The notes under the pieces are model-generated. The model searched no databases, was not told the origin of the DNA, and saw only the letters and a program-made list of their open reading frames with translations. This document shows positions 1-5,880 of a stretch of 6,915 nucleotides of DNA, piece by piece; positions within the stretch are counted from its first letter, which is position 1, and every line of letters starts with the position of its first letter. The translations under genes and the position numbers were made by a program. The DNA is from Candidatus Cloacimonas sp. 4484_275 (GTDB lineage: Bacteria > Cloacimonadota > Cloacimonadia > Cloacimonadales > TCS61): positions 1 through 6,915 of the forward strand of contig NATF01000073.1 in NCBI GenBank assembly GCA_002085205.1, given 5' to 3'.

Positions 1-427
1 AAAATATCCGATTAACAATAAAAGCAATTCCGAAACGGGAATATGACCGCCCAGAAAATACCAACCCAAAACTATCGGAAAAACGGATATAAATGAAAAC
101 ACCAAAATTATCATCGCGGCAAGATATTTTTTGAAAAACAAAAAGTTCATAGAGACCGGAAGTTGCGCCAGGATGGTAATTGTGTTGTTCTTTTTCTCGT
201 TTACTATCGGCTGCACAAATAAAAACGGAGCAATCAGCGACAAGATGATGAAAAATCCCAAAACCCGTTGCATAAAGCGGATTACCAATTGCGGAAACAC
301 TTGCTTTGGAATACAAATCTACGCTTGCGTAAAAACTGTAGGAAATGAGAATGAACAGTAACACAAAATAGATGAAAACGGTTTTGTTCTTGAAATAGTC
401 TTTGAGTTCTTTCCGTATGTATTTCAT
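1..427 (-). pseudogene. ABC-2 type transporter permease, N-terminal part, frameshifted and cut by window edge
   Basis: Membrane-spanning partner of the ATPase encoded immediately upstream. The ATG at 427-425 overlaps the ATPase stop (ATGA), which implies translational coupling. The first 56 codons (427 to 260) give a short basic start (MKYIRKELKDYFKNK), a hydrophobic helix (VFIYFVLLFILISYSF) and a periplasmic stretch ending SAIGNPLYATGF. From about 258 to the window edge the convincing protein is in another frame (86 codons). It has a helix GFFIILSLIAPFLF, then NEKKNNTITILAQLP, then a second helix around AAMIILVFSFISVFPIVLGW. The first frame also stays open to the edge but becomes polar and unlike a permease. 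I infer a small deletion near 257-262. From memory of the family, a linker like EPxxGVFVPTFG normally sits here. The frame change requires a loss of 3n+2 bases. The substrate is unknown, and an assembly error is possible. Confidence 0.72.
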
Positions 428-1122
428 TTCTCAAGCACCTTTACAAAAATTTCTTCCAGATTATTCGATGCCGCGGAAAAGCGACGGGAAAGCCTTTCAA
501 ACGAACCTTCCGCAACCAACTTTCCCTCATTCAAAAAGACGAAATAATCGCAAATTTTTTCCGCATAAGACAACTGGTGAATGGACAACAGAAACAAGTG
601 TTTTTCCGCTTTTTCGGATTTGAAAAGTCTCGCAATATCTCTCATCTGCAAAGGATCAAATCCTTCAAAAGGTTCGTCCAGAACGATTATCGGTTTCGTT
701 GAACATAAAGCCACATACAATTTCAGCCGTTGATACCAGCCTTTTGATAAATGTTTTATTTTTTTGGAAAATATTTTTTTCAGAGAAAGTATTTCAAGAA
801 GTTCTCCGTTTTCCGATTCTATTGCCGAATGATAGAAATTCAGGAATTCCATTACAAAATATTCGGGATAAATGGACAATTTCTCCGGCAAATACGAGAT
901 ATGATTTTTTCGCTGTTTGAAGTTAGTTACGGGTAAATTTTCAATATAAACTTTTCCGCTATCCGGAAACTCAAAACCGGTAATTATTTTGATTAAGGTG
1001 GATTTGCCGGCTCCGTTCGGTCCCAAAATTCCGGTTACGGAATTTCCGGGAATTGTTAAGGAAATATTTCTGAGTGCTTTATTTCCGGAATAAGATTTCG
1101 AAATGTTTTCCAAAGTTATCAT
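424..1122 (-). CDS. ABC transporter ATP-binding protein (ABC-2 exporter type)
   Basis: This is the cytoplasmic ATPase subunit that powers the permease encoded directly downstream. At 232 residues it is a normal full length for a stand-alone nucleotide-binding domain. Walker A is GPNGAGKST at residues 34-42. The Q-loop position carries SYLPEK, as is common in ABC-2 exporters that have YLPE. The signature is LSKGWYQRL, a variant of LSGGQ typical of this exporter group. Walker B with the catalytic glutamate is IIVLDEPFEGFDP, and the H-loop histidine is in LLSIHQL. The ATG at 1122 is preceded by only a weak GGTG. The stop (426-424) overlaps the permease start. The cargo (drug, lipid, copper or other) cannot be read from the sequence. 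The gene looks intact, unlike its permease partner. Confidence 0.93.
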   Translation of the reverse strand: MITLENISKSYSGNKALRNISLTIPGNSVTGILGPNGAGKSTLIKIITGFEFPDSGKVYIENLPVTNFKQRKNHISYLPEKLSIYPEYFVMEFLNFYHSAIESENGELLEILSLKKIFSKKIKHLSKGWYQRLKLYVALCSTKPIIVLDEPFEGFDPLQMRDIARLFKSEKAEKHLFLLSIHQLSYAEKICDYFVFLNEGKLVAEGSFERLSRRFSAASNNLEEIFVKVLEK

Positions 1123-1240
1123 TTCACACCAAAATTTCCGTAACGAAATTTATCGCTAAAATTTCAAAGAAGCAGAATAATTTTTCGATATTTACCATTT
1201 TCCACCTTTTATTATCGAATCAAAAAAATGAAATTGACAT

Positions 1241-1254
1241 TTATTGCGCAATAA
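1241..1254. promoter_or_regulatory. 14-bp perfect palindrome, possible operator
   Basis: TTATTGCGCAATAA is a perfect inverted repeat (TTATTGC / GCAATAA) in the divergent intergenic region. It lies one base after a TTGACA hexamer and about 40 bases before the aminotransferase start. Its size and symmetry would suit a dimeric repressor. There is no T-tract after it and the stem is too short for a terminator. The function is inferred from position only, and chance occurrence in AT-rich DNA is possible. Confidence 0.25.
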
Positions 1255-1281
1255 AAAAAAGAAGAGGAAATTTTAAAAGTC

Positions 1282-1285
1282 GGAG
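1282..1285 (+). promoter_or_regulatory. Ribosome binding site of the aminotransferase gene
   Basis: GGAG lies 7 nt before the ATG at 1293 and fixes that start. An out-of-frame ATG at 1286-1288 is too close to this site to be used. It is one of only two clear Shine-Dalgarno sequences in the window. Confidence 0.6.
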
Positions 1286-1292
1286 ATGAATA

Positions 1293-2309
1293 ATGTATTT
1301 TTTTCGTTCTGATTTAATCGATAAAAAACCGGTTTCCGTAAATGTTCCACATAAAAAAATAATGCTTTGTTTAAACGAAAGCAGTTTAAATCCTTTTGAA
1401 ATTCTGAAAAAGCAAATTATTTCAAAATTGGAAAATGTTCCTTTTAATAGATATTATAACGAAATAACCGCCGAATTATACCAAAAACTTGCCGATTACG
1501 CGGGAGTTTCGGAAGAAAATCTTGCTTTTGGAAACGGAGCCGATGAAATGCTTTATTATATTTTCAATTCCGTTCGCGATAACAATGAATCGTTCGCCGT
1601 TTCTTTGGCTCCGTCATATTTCGATTATAAAAGTTATTCGCGCGCTGTTGGTCTCGGCATTAAATTTTACGATCTTGATAAGAACTATGATTTCAATGTT
1701 GAAGAATTTTCCAAATTTGCCGATGATAAAAATTGTAAACTCGTAATCATTTGTAATCCCAATAATCCTACCGGTAACCTTTTTGGAGACGATAAAATCA
1801 TTCGAACCATTGAAAACAATTACGACAGATTGGTTTTACTTGATGAAACATATTTTGAATTTTCTAAAAAAACTTTCTCCGATTACATCAATCGATTTCC
1901 CAATCTAATTATTGTTCGCTCATTTTCCAAAGCTTTTGCAGCCGCCGGTTTACGTCATCTAAGTCTGCTTATTCAGGCAATCACGGTGGTTATGCTTGAT
2001 AACAAAAATATTTTTTTAAAACAAATCGAAAAAACTATTATGCTTCGGGAAAAATTGTTCAAAAGTTTATCGTTATTACCAAAAATTGAAATTAGAAACA
2101 CCGCTACAAACTTTCTTCCTTTTTCATTCGGAGAAAAAACGATAGAACTTTTTGACTTTCTTTCACGTCTTCTTTCACGTCATGAAATTGCCATACGCAG
2201 AATCGACACTCATCCGCTACTCAAAAATTTTGTTCGCGTTTCCATCGGAAATGAACAAGAAAATAATATCTTTTTGGAAAAAGTAAGCGAATTTATTTCG
2301 GTAAAATAA
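1293..2309 (+). CDS. hisC: HisC-family PLP aminotransferase (histidinol-phosphate aminotransferase-like), with apparent internal deletion
   Basis: Fold-type I PLP enzyme. HisC converts imidazole-acetol phosphate and glutamate to histidinol phosphate in the cytoplasm. Visible motifs: LNESSLNPF at the N-terminus, GNGADE (PLP phosphate site), NPNNPTGN at 155-162, D184/Y187 in LDETYFEF, the Schiff-base lysine K213 in SFSKAF, R221 in AGLR, and the substrate-carboxylate arginine R315 in VRVSIGN. The numbering tracks E. coli HisC closely up to R221 (D184, Y187, K214, R222). It is then about 20 residues short at R315 (R335 in E. coli). The missing part is the conserved stretch after AGLR (GY/GF..., a helix and ...PY). 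Here LR runs directly into HLSLLIQAI, which resembles the segment after that gap. The 338-residue protein keeps its frame but is probably damaged. A CobD-like decarboxylase of the same family is the main alternative. No other histidine genes are nearby. The start fits the family (MYFFRSDL) and has a GGAG site. Confidence 0.85.
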   Translation: MYFFRSDLIDKKPVSVNVPHKKIMLCLNESSLNPFEILKKQIISKLENVPFNRYYNEITAELYQKLADYAGVSEENLAFGNGADEMLYYIFNSVRDNNESFAVSLAPSYFDYKSYSRAVGLGIKFYDLDKNYDFNVEEFSKFADDKNCKLVIICNPNNPTGNLFGDDKIIRTIENNYDRLVLLDETYFEFSKKTFSDYINRFPNLIIVRSFSKAFAAAGLRHLSLLIQAITVVMLDNKNIFLKQIEKTIMLREKLFKSLSLLPKIEIRNTATNFLPFSFGEKTIELFDFLSRLLSRHEIAIRRIDTHPLLKNFVRVSIGNEQENNIFLEKVSEFISVK

Positions 2310-2333
2310 ACAAAATCCGAAATTTTTTTTACT
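2301..2333. terminator. Possible bidirectional terminator between convergent genes
   Basis: Only 19 nt separate the aminotransferase stop from the stop of the opposing lipoprotein gene. The arms GTAAAATAAA (2301-2310) and the complement of the T-rich TTTTTTTTAC (to 2333) can pair with one mismatch. They leave a 13-nt loop, with T-runs on the plus strand. The stem is almost entirely A:T, so termination strength is doubtful. The call rests mostly on the convergent arrangement. Confidence 0.25.
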
Positions 2334-2958
2334 TTATAAAATTAGTATAAAATTCCCGCCAATACCTTTTGGTTTCTTCGGGAATAACACTTTCAAATTC
2401 GGAACCGTTTCCTTTTATGCGGAAATAAAGATAATCTGCAAACAATATTCTTTCCATTTCCGCTTTGGAAAATAAATAAAAAATTTGCTCAATATTGATG
2501 TTCAACGCATGTTTTTGAAAACATTGATAAATAAAAACTTTTTCTTCGGAAGCCAATTTGACAGACTTAAATTTGTAAAAGATCGAATCCGCCTTTACAA
2601 ACAAGGAAAAATTATCGTTATGAACATGCAGTAAATCATGTCCTTCGTGGTTTATTCTAAAATATAACTCTTTTGTACCGTCCTTCTTCACAATCAGAAA
2701 AGGCGTTCCCCAAAAATGATTGTTTAAATCCGTAACTTTACTTTTTTTTAAAGAAATATGAGTGGACGGAATCAAATAAATCTTGGTATATTTTTCGTTG
2801 GTTTCTTCACGGAGAATTAAATTGAAATTTGCTATTTTTTCTTTTTTCGTTTCCAAAATCGGAAAAGCCACATTTTCCTGATAGATAAATTTATCCACAC
2901 AAGCACTTAGAAAAATAAGGAGAAGATAAATAATTTTCTTTCGTTTTCCAAAAGTCAT
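2329..2958 (-). CDS. Small lipoprotein of unknown function
   Basis: I do not recognise the family. The 209-residue protein begins MTFGKRKK, followed by a short hydrophobic helix ending in the lipobox LSAC with Cys20. This predicts lipidation and anchoring in the cell envelope. The mature part is mixed alpha/beta in appearance and rich in Lys, Phe and Ile. It has an alternating segment (KELYFRINHEGHDLLHVHND, residues 96-115) with four histidines in ten residues, and a tyrosine- and phenylalanine-rich C-terminus. I chose the ATG at 2958. An in-frame TTG at 2967 is possible, but the ATG gives a compact signal peptide and lies exactly 2 nt after the natural stop (2961) of the upstream beta-helix gene. 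It is the last gene of the polysaccharide-type operon, so a role in surface polymer export or modification is plausible but only inferred from position. Confidence 0.8.
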   Translation of the reverse strand: MTFGKRKKIIYLLLIFLSACVDKFIYQENVAFPILETKKEKIANFNLILREETNEKYTKIYLIPSTHISLKKSKVTDLNNHFWGTPFLIVKKDGTKELYFRINHEGHDLLHVHNDNFSLFVKADSIFYKFKSVKLASEEKVFIYQCFQKHALNINIEQIFYLFSKAEMERILFADYLYFRIKGNGSEFESVIPEETKRYWREFYTNFIK

Positions 2959-4009
2959 ATTTACCAATTTCCGTTGGGTCCGCCAAAAGCTCCCATATCA
3001 TTTCTTCTCCATTATCATTAAGAACAACCGCGTTTAAACCGTTTTGAATATCGGAATATGAGACATTTAAAGTATTGGGAACCAATTCCGAACTAAAATA
3101 AATGTCATTTTCAATTCTTCCCCAAAAAATACAATTTATCAACACGGGTTCGGAATCATTTTTCAGAAATATTTTACCACCGTAAAATGCAGTGTTGGAA
3201 GAAATTGTTGCATTGATTATTTCCGGCGAAGAATCATAGCAATATATTCCGCCACCGTATTGGGATGCGGAATTATTATAAATTAAAACATTTTCCAATT
3301 TAGGCTTTGATTGAAAACTATAAATTCCCCCTCCCGAAGTGGAATTATTATTAGCTATTTTTACCCGAATTAATTTCATTCTGGACTGATGACAATAAAT
3401 CCCGCCACCGTCATCCGATGAATTTCCTATTATATTCACATCTTCCAACGAAGGTGATGACAGATAAGCACTTATTCCGCCACCGGGATTGGAAATTGAA
3501 ATATTGCTATCGATTACAACGGATTGAATCAATGGATTGGAATTATTATAACAACCGATACCGCCACCATTATATGATTTGTTTTTCCAAATTCTTAAAA
3601 ACTCAAGTGTGGGAGAAGAATTATCAATACAAAATATTCCGCCGCCCGCACCAGACATTCCGTTTTGAATAGTAAATCCGCTCAAAACAGTTGTTGTATC
3701 TTCTCCGCTTTCAAAAGTGACTACACTCCCATTTTCGTTACCGTCAATAATTGTCTCGTTTATAAAGGTAGTATCCTTTGTAAAATAAAACTTCGATACC
3801 ACCGAAATTTTTTTTCCGAAAAAATTCAAATTTTCCGCATAAATTCCGGGATTTACCAATATTATTTGTTCATTTTCAGCATTATCTATGGCTTTTTGGA
3901 TAGTATCAAAATCATTCGGAACAATTAGTGTTTTTTGAGGAGCATTAATTTTTTTAGAACAAGAAAAGAGCAGAAAAAACAGACCTAATATTATCAGACC
4001 TATTTTCAT
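2891..4009 (-). CDS. Parallel beta-helix lipoprotein, C-terminus disrupted by frameshift/deletion
   Basis: Envelope lipoprotein. MKIGLIILGLFFLLFSC gives a signal peptide with lipobox LFSC (Cys17). Then comes a classic beta-helix entry segment (IVPNDFDTIQKAIDNA, VNPGIYAENL, TIIDGNENGSVVTF, LSGFTIQNG). Seven GGGI/GGKI coils follow, then SYSDIQNGLNAV. Such proteins are surface-exposed right-handed solenoids, either carbohydrate-active or structural; no catalytic residues can be assigned. Up to residue 336 (about 3002) the protein reads normally. After that the frame runs through unrelated sequence and overlaps the next gene by 68 nt, to a stop at 2891. The true ending, DMGAFGGPNGNW and a stop, lies in another frame at 2999-2961. 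I therefore infer a lost C-terminal segment of 3n+1 bases. The start at 4009 is set by the signal peptide. A TTG at 4093 lies inside the upstream gene and would put 28 residues before the signal peptide. It lies 11 nt downstream of the export gene, hence in the same operon. Confidence 0.85.
   Translation of the reverse strand: MKIGLIILGLFFLLFSCSKKINAPQKTLIVPNDFDTIQKAIDNAENEQIILVNPGIYAENLNFFGKKISVVSKFYFTKDTTFINETIIDGNENGSVVTFESGEDTTTVLSGFTIQNGMSGAGGGIFCIDNSSPTLEFLRIWKNKSYNGGGIGCYNNSNPLIQSVVIDSNISISNPGGGISAYLSSPSLEDVNIIGNSSDDGGGIYCHQSRMKLIRVKIANNNSTSGGGIYSFQSKPKLENVLIYNNSASQYGGGIYCYDSSPEIINATISSNTAFYGGKIFLKNDSEPVLINCIFWGRIENDIYFSSELVPNTLNVSYSDIQNGLNAVVLNDNGEEMIWELLADPTEIGKYDFWKTKENYLSSPYFSKCLCG
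2961..3002 (-). pseudogene. Out-of-frame C-terminal remnant of the beta-helix lipoprotein gene
   Basis: Read in the frame shifted relative to the main ORF, this stretch gives NDMGAFGGPNGNW and a TAA stop. From memory, D-[MI]-G-A-[FY]-G-G-P is the usual closing motif of FCB-group beta-helix lipoproteins with SYSDIQ segments. The stop at 2963-2961 is followed 2 nt later by the ATG of the next gene. That is the tight spacing expected in an intact operon and supports this as the original end of the gene. Confidence 0.65.
3172..3660 (-). repeat. Tandem beta-helix coil repeats in the lipoprotein gene
   Basis: Seven degenerate coils, each beginning GGGI (the last is GGKI), are spaced 25, 25, 25, 26, 26 and 28 residues apart (about 75-84 nt). 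The shared pattern is GGGIYCxxSxPxLxxVxIxxNxS, giving one turn of a right-handed solenoid per repeat. The seventh coil has lost the third glycine (GGKIF). The DNA copies have diverged, so this is an old protein repeat and not a recent expansion. Confidence 0.8.
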
Positions 4010-4020
4010 ATGAAATTCAA

Positions 4021-4668
4021 TTATTGCGCAAACATTGTATATATTGTAAGTGAAATATTTATAATTGACACCAACGCACTGACAATTGCCCAATTAAATT
4101 CTACCGGTGGCGGAACAATTAAAGTATCACCCTCTTCCAATTTCAATCTGTTTTGGGGATTTTCATTTATATTTTCGGAAAACCATAAAGACGCAAGTTT
4201 TATGTTAATTACATCACCGTTTTTCCTGATTATTTTCACATATTTTACTTTTCTGATATTTTTAATTCCGCCGGCTCTGGCTAAAGCATCCGGAATATCC
4301 AATGCTTCAAAAATTTGATAATTTCCCGGGTTATTTACATAACCGATAATATTAATATTCTGACCATAAATTTTTGTTACATAAACCGTTACAATCGGGA
4401 TGGGAACATAAGGTTGTAGATTTTCCTTGATTATGTCTCCCAATTCGGTTGCCGTCATTCCGACAACTCTCAAATTACCCAAAATCGGATATTCTATGGT
4501 CCCGTCCGGCAAAATTTGAACCTGCTTCGTGAATTCGGGATGATCCATTACTTCAATAGAGAGTCTGTCACCCTTTTGCAGATAATATTCATCCGGCATC
4601 GAGACTGTTTCTTGAGCAAATCCGGTTAAAAAATATAAAATTAAAAGAATAAGAAAGCATTTTTTCAT
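4021..4668 (-). CDS. Wza-type polysaccharide export protein (Poly_export + SLBB)
   Basis: Periplasmic or outer-membrane component that passes capsule or exopolysaccharide out of the cell. The 215-residue protein has a Sec signal peptide (residues 1-18, ending TGFA) without a lipobox cysteine. A Poly_export domain follows (about 26-100) with YYLQKGDRLSIEVMDHPEF, LPDGTIEYPILGNLRVVGMTATEL and PIPIVTVYV. Next is one SLBB domain (about 103-186) with INIIGYVNNPGNYQI, DALARAGGI and the closing LKLEEGDTLIVPPP. A C-terminal hydrophobic helix spans about 193-213. The single SLBB and C-terminal helix make it shorter than E. coli Wza, but this is a common form. It lies 28 nt after the SLBB/LCP gene and 11 nt before the beta-helix gene. 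No motif is missing, so it appears intact. Confidence 0.92.
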   Translation of the reverse strand: MKKCFLILLILYFLTGFAQETVSMPDEYYLQKGDRLSIEVMDHPEFTKQVQILPDGTIEYPILGNLRVVGMTATELGDIIKENLQPYVPIPIVTVYVTKIYGQNINIIGYVNNPGNYQIFEALDIPDALARAGGIKNIRKVKYVKIIRKNGDVINIKLASLWFSENINENPQNRLKLEEGDTLIVPPPVEFNWAIVSALVSIINISLTIYTMFAQ

Positions 4669-4673
4669 TCTAA

Positions 4674-4677
4674 CCTC
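4674..4677 (-). promoter_or_regulatory. Ribosome binding site of the polysaccharide export gene
   Basis: On the minus strand GAGG stands 5 nt before the ATG at 4668, within AGAGGTTAGAATG. It is the only clear Shine-Dalgarno site in the five-gene operon and confirms the start. It may raise translation of the export protein relative to its neighbours. Confidence 0.55.
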
Positions 4678-4696
4678 TATCGTTCATTTTATTGTT

Positions 4697-5857
4697 TCAA
4701 TTCTTGCCGCCAAATCCACCCTTATCATGTTGAATCGGCGATAATTCCCTAAAAATCTCATTATAAATTTCGTTTTGTTTCAAATGATAAGCATTAACAT
4801 CGGAAACCCACATTGTTCTGCCGTCAAAATTTTGAAGAACGCCAGGCAATGTATAAAATTTCACCTGTGGTGATTTGGTTTTTCGCATTTTGTTAACAAT
4901 GGCTATAAAATCATCCACTTTCATATTTGTTTCGGCATCTCTAATAATTTTGTATAAAATTTCTCCTTGCATCATAAAATTATTCTTTTTGAATTTTTTG
5001 AACATGGAATTCATAAATTCTTTTTGCCTTTGAATCCGAAGCGAAGAACCCGTTAACCATTGATTCTCTCTCCGTTGTTCCTTATTTATAAACCGAATAT
5101 ATTCCCACGAAAGTAATCCGTCCAAGGTTCTTTTTCCCGATTCTATATTATATTCGTCGGCAAAATCTTGCGGAATATTAACTTCTATTCCTCCCAAATA
5201 ATTGATGAAATTAATCCAAGCAGGTCTGTCTTGTGCAAAATAAAATTTTATCGTTTGTTCCGTAATTTGTTTTATGGAACGAGCCAAAAACGGAACACCG
5301 CCGGTTAAATATATTTCATATAAAGTTCGCGGATATTCGGAAATAGTAGTTGCTTTGGTAAACCAGGGGATATGGGTAATCGTAACTAAATTCCTGTCCG
5401 GGAACAGTGAAATAAGCAAATATGTTCTCGGAAGTCCGGCATAAATAATGTTAATTCGTTCGCTCGTTTTCAAGACGGATAATTGAGATCTTTCCGGTTC
5501 GGAAACAACCGGTTGAGGATGTTTTTTAAATTTTTTTTCCGGTAAATACGGAATACAATAAACTTCAAAAGGAACAACCTTGGAATTTGTGTTGATATTT
5601 TCAACATTGGCTCTTTGAGATAAACCCTTCGCCTTTAAAATCAATTCATAAAGTAATGTTGTTTCGGAAACCGGATACACTCCGGGATCATTTACCGCTC
5701 CTCCGATACCGGCGTATAAATTCTCCTCCGGTTTCTCCGGTTTATCTAGAAAAAGCAAATACAGTGAATACGCAATAATTAACGCGGAAATTAATAAAAG
5801 TAGGAGTACCAGTAATTTTTTCCACTTTTCAAAATTGTTTTTTTTATACTTTGTCAT
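4697..5857 (-). CDS. SLBB + LytR-CpsA-Psr (LCP) domain membrane protein
   Basis: 386 residues. A basic cytoplasmic N-terminus leads into one membrane helix (about 15-37). An SLBB domain follows (about 48-104: GIGGAVNDPGVYPV, LYELILKAKGL, VENINTNSKVVPFEVYCIPY), then a LytR-CpsA-Psr domain (about 135-285). The LCP landmarks are INIIYAG, LLISLFPDRNLVTITHIPW, TGGVPFLARSIKQI, FINYLGGIEVNIP, GKRTLDGLLSWEYIRF and LRIQRQKEF. LCP enzymes transfer lipid-linked polymers to cell-wall acceptors outside the membrane. Here the usual GxD-R and RxDT region reads GLPRTYLLIS and the usual IPRD reads IPWF. The metal/phosphate-binding Asp and one Arg are therefore not apparent, although the later YIRF and RIQRQ arginines remain. 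It may be a divergent or non-catalytic polysaccharide-assembly factor. The SLBB fusion fits its place between the BY-kinase and the Wza-like gene. The start follows the BY-kinase stop by 23 nt with no obvious Shine-Dalgarno. Confidence 0.83.
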   Translation of the reverse strand: MTKYKKNNFEKWKKLLVLLLLLISALIIAYSLYLLFLDKPEKPEENLYAGIGGAVNDPGVYPVSETTLLYELILKAKGLSQRANVENINTNSKVVPFEVYCIPYLPEKKFKKHPQPVVSEPERSQLSVLKTSERINIIYAGLPRTYLLISLFPDRNLVTITHIPWFTKATTISEYPRTLYEIYLTGGVPFLARSIKQITEQTIKFYFAQDRPAWINFINYLGGIEVNIPQDFADEYNIESGKRTLDGLLSWEYIRFINKEQRRENQWLTGSSLRIQRQKEFMNSMFKKFKKNNFMMQGEILYKIIRDAETNMKVDDFIAIVNKMRKTKSPQVKFYTLPGVLQNFDGRTMWVSDVNAYHLKQNEIYNEIFRELSPIQHDKGGFGGKN

Positions 5858-5880
5858 TTGAAAATCAGCTGTTAATTTTT

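Larger units (their letters stand above)
1123..1292. promoter_or_regulatory. Divergent intergenic region between ABC operon and aminotransferase
   Basis: This 170-bp AT-rich gap separates two divergently transcribed units, so both promoters should lie here. On the plus strand a perfect -35-like TTGACA is at 1234-1239, but no good -10 hexamer follows at 16-18 nt. TATTAT at 1210-1215 resembles a -10, but it has no -35 at proper distance. A perfect 14-bp palindrome sits at 1241-1254. I could not identify a convincing promoter for the ATPase on the minus strand. No small RNA gene or additional ORF is supported. Confidence 0.4.

Noticed and set aside
131..361. Plus-strand ORF with a lipobox-like FTIGC segment
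   Set aside because: It is opposite the permease gene. The hydrophobic start is the complement of permease codons, and the rest is not lipoprotein-like.
402..936. Plus-strand ORFs opposite the ABC ATPase
   Set aside because: They are antisense shadows of a gene with complete ABC motifs and show no recognisable protein features.
2959..2967. TTG start at 2967 for the small lipoprotein
   Set aside because: The ATG at 2958 gives a normal signal peptide and sits 2 nt after the natural stop of the preceding gene. TTG would overlap that stop without benefit.
250..3010. Programmed frameshifting or translational bypassing as the explanation of the broken frames
   Set aside because: Family comparison suggests that coding sequence is missing, not that extra sequence is present. 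Ribosomal tricks cannot restore missing codons. No slippery heptamer with a clear downstream stem was seen.
3172..3660. Repeated units that might be a CRISPR or DNA repeat array
   Set aside because: The units are diverged protein coils of 25-28 residues in one frame, with no identical DNA repeats or spacers.
4018..4031. Second near-copy of the palindrome half TTATTGCGCAA at the end of the export gene
   Set aside because: It encodes the last residues and stop of the export protein and lacks the full symmetry, so it is probably coincidence.
4010..4093. Upstream extension of the beta-helix lipoprotein by 28 residues, starting at a TTG at 4093
   Set aside because: It lies wholly inside the end of the export gene and the intergenic gap, and would place 28 residues before a clean lipoprotein signal peptide that starts at the ATG at 4009.
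3418..4318. Plus-strand ORFs opposite the beta-helix and export genes
   Set aside because: Their composition reflects the complement of the real genes, with no ribosome binding sites or motifs.
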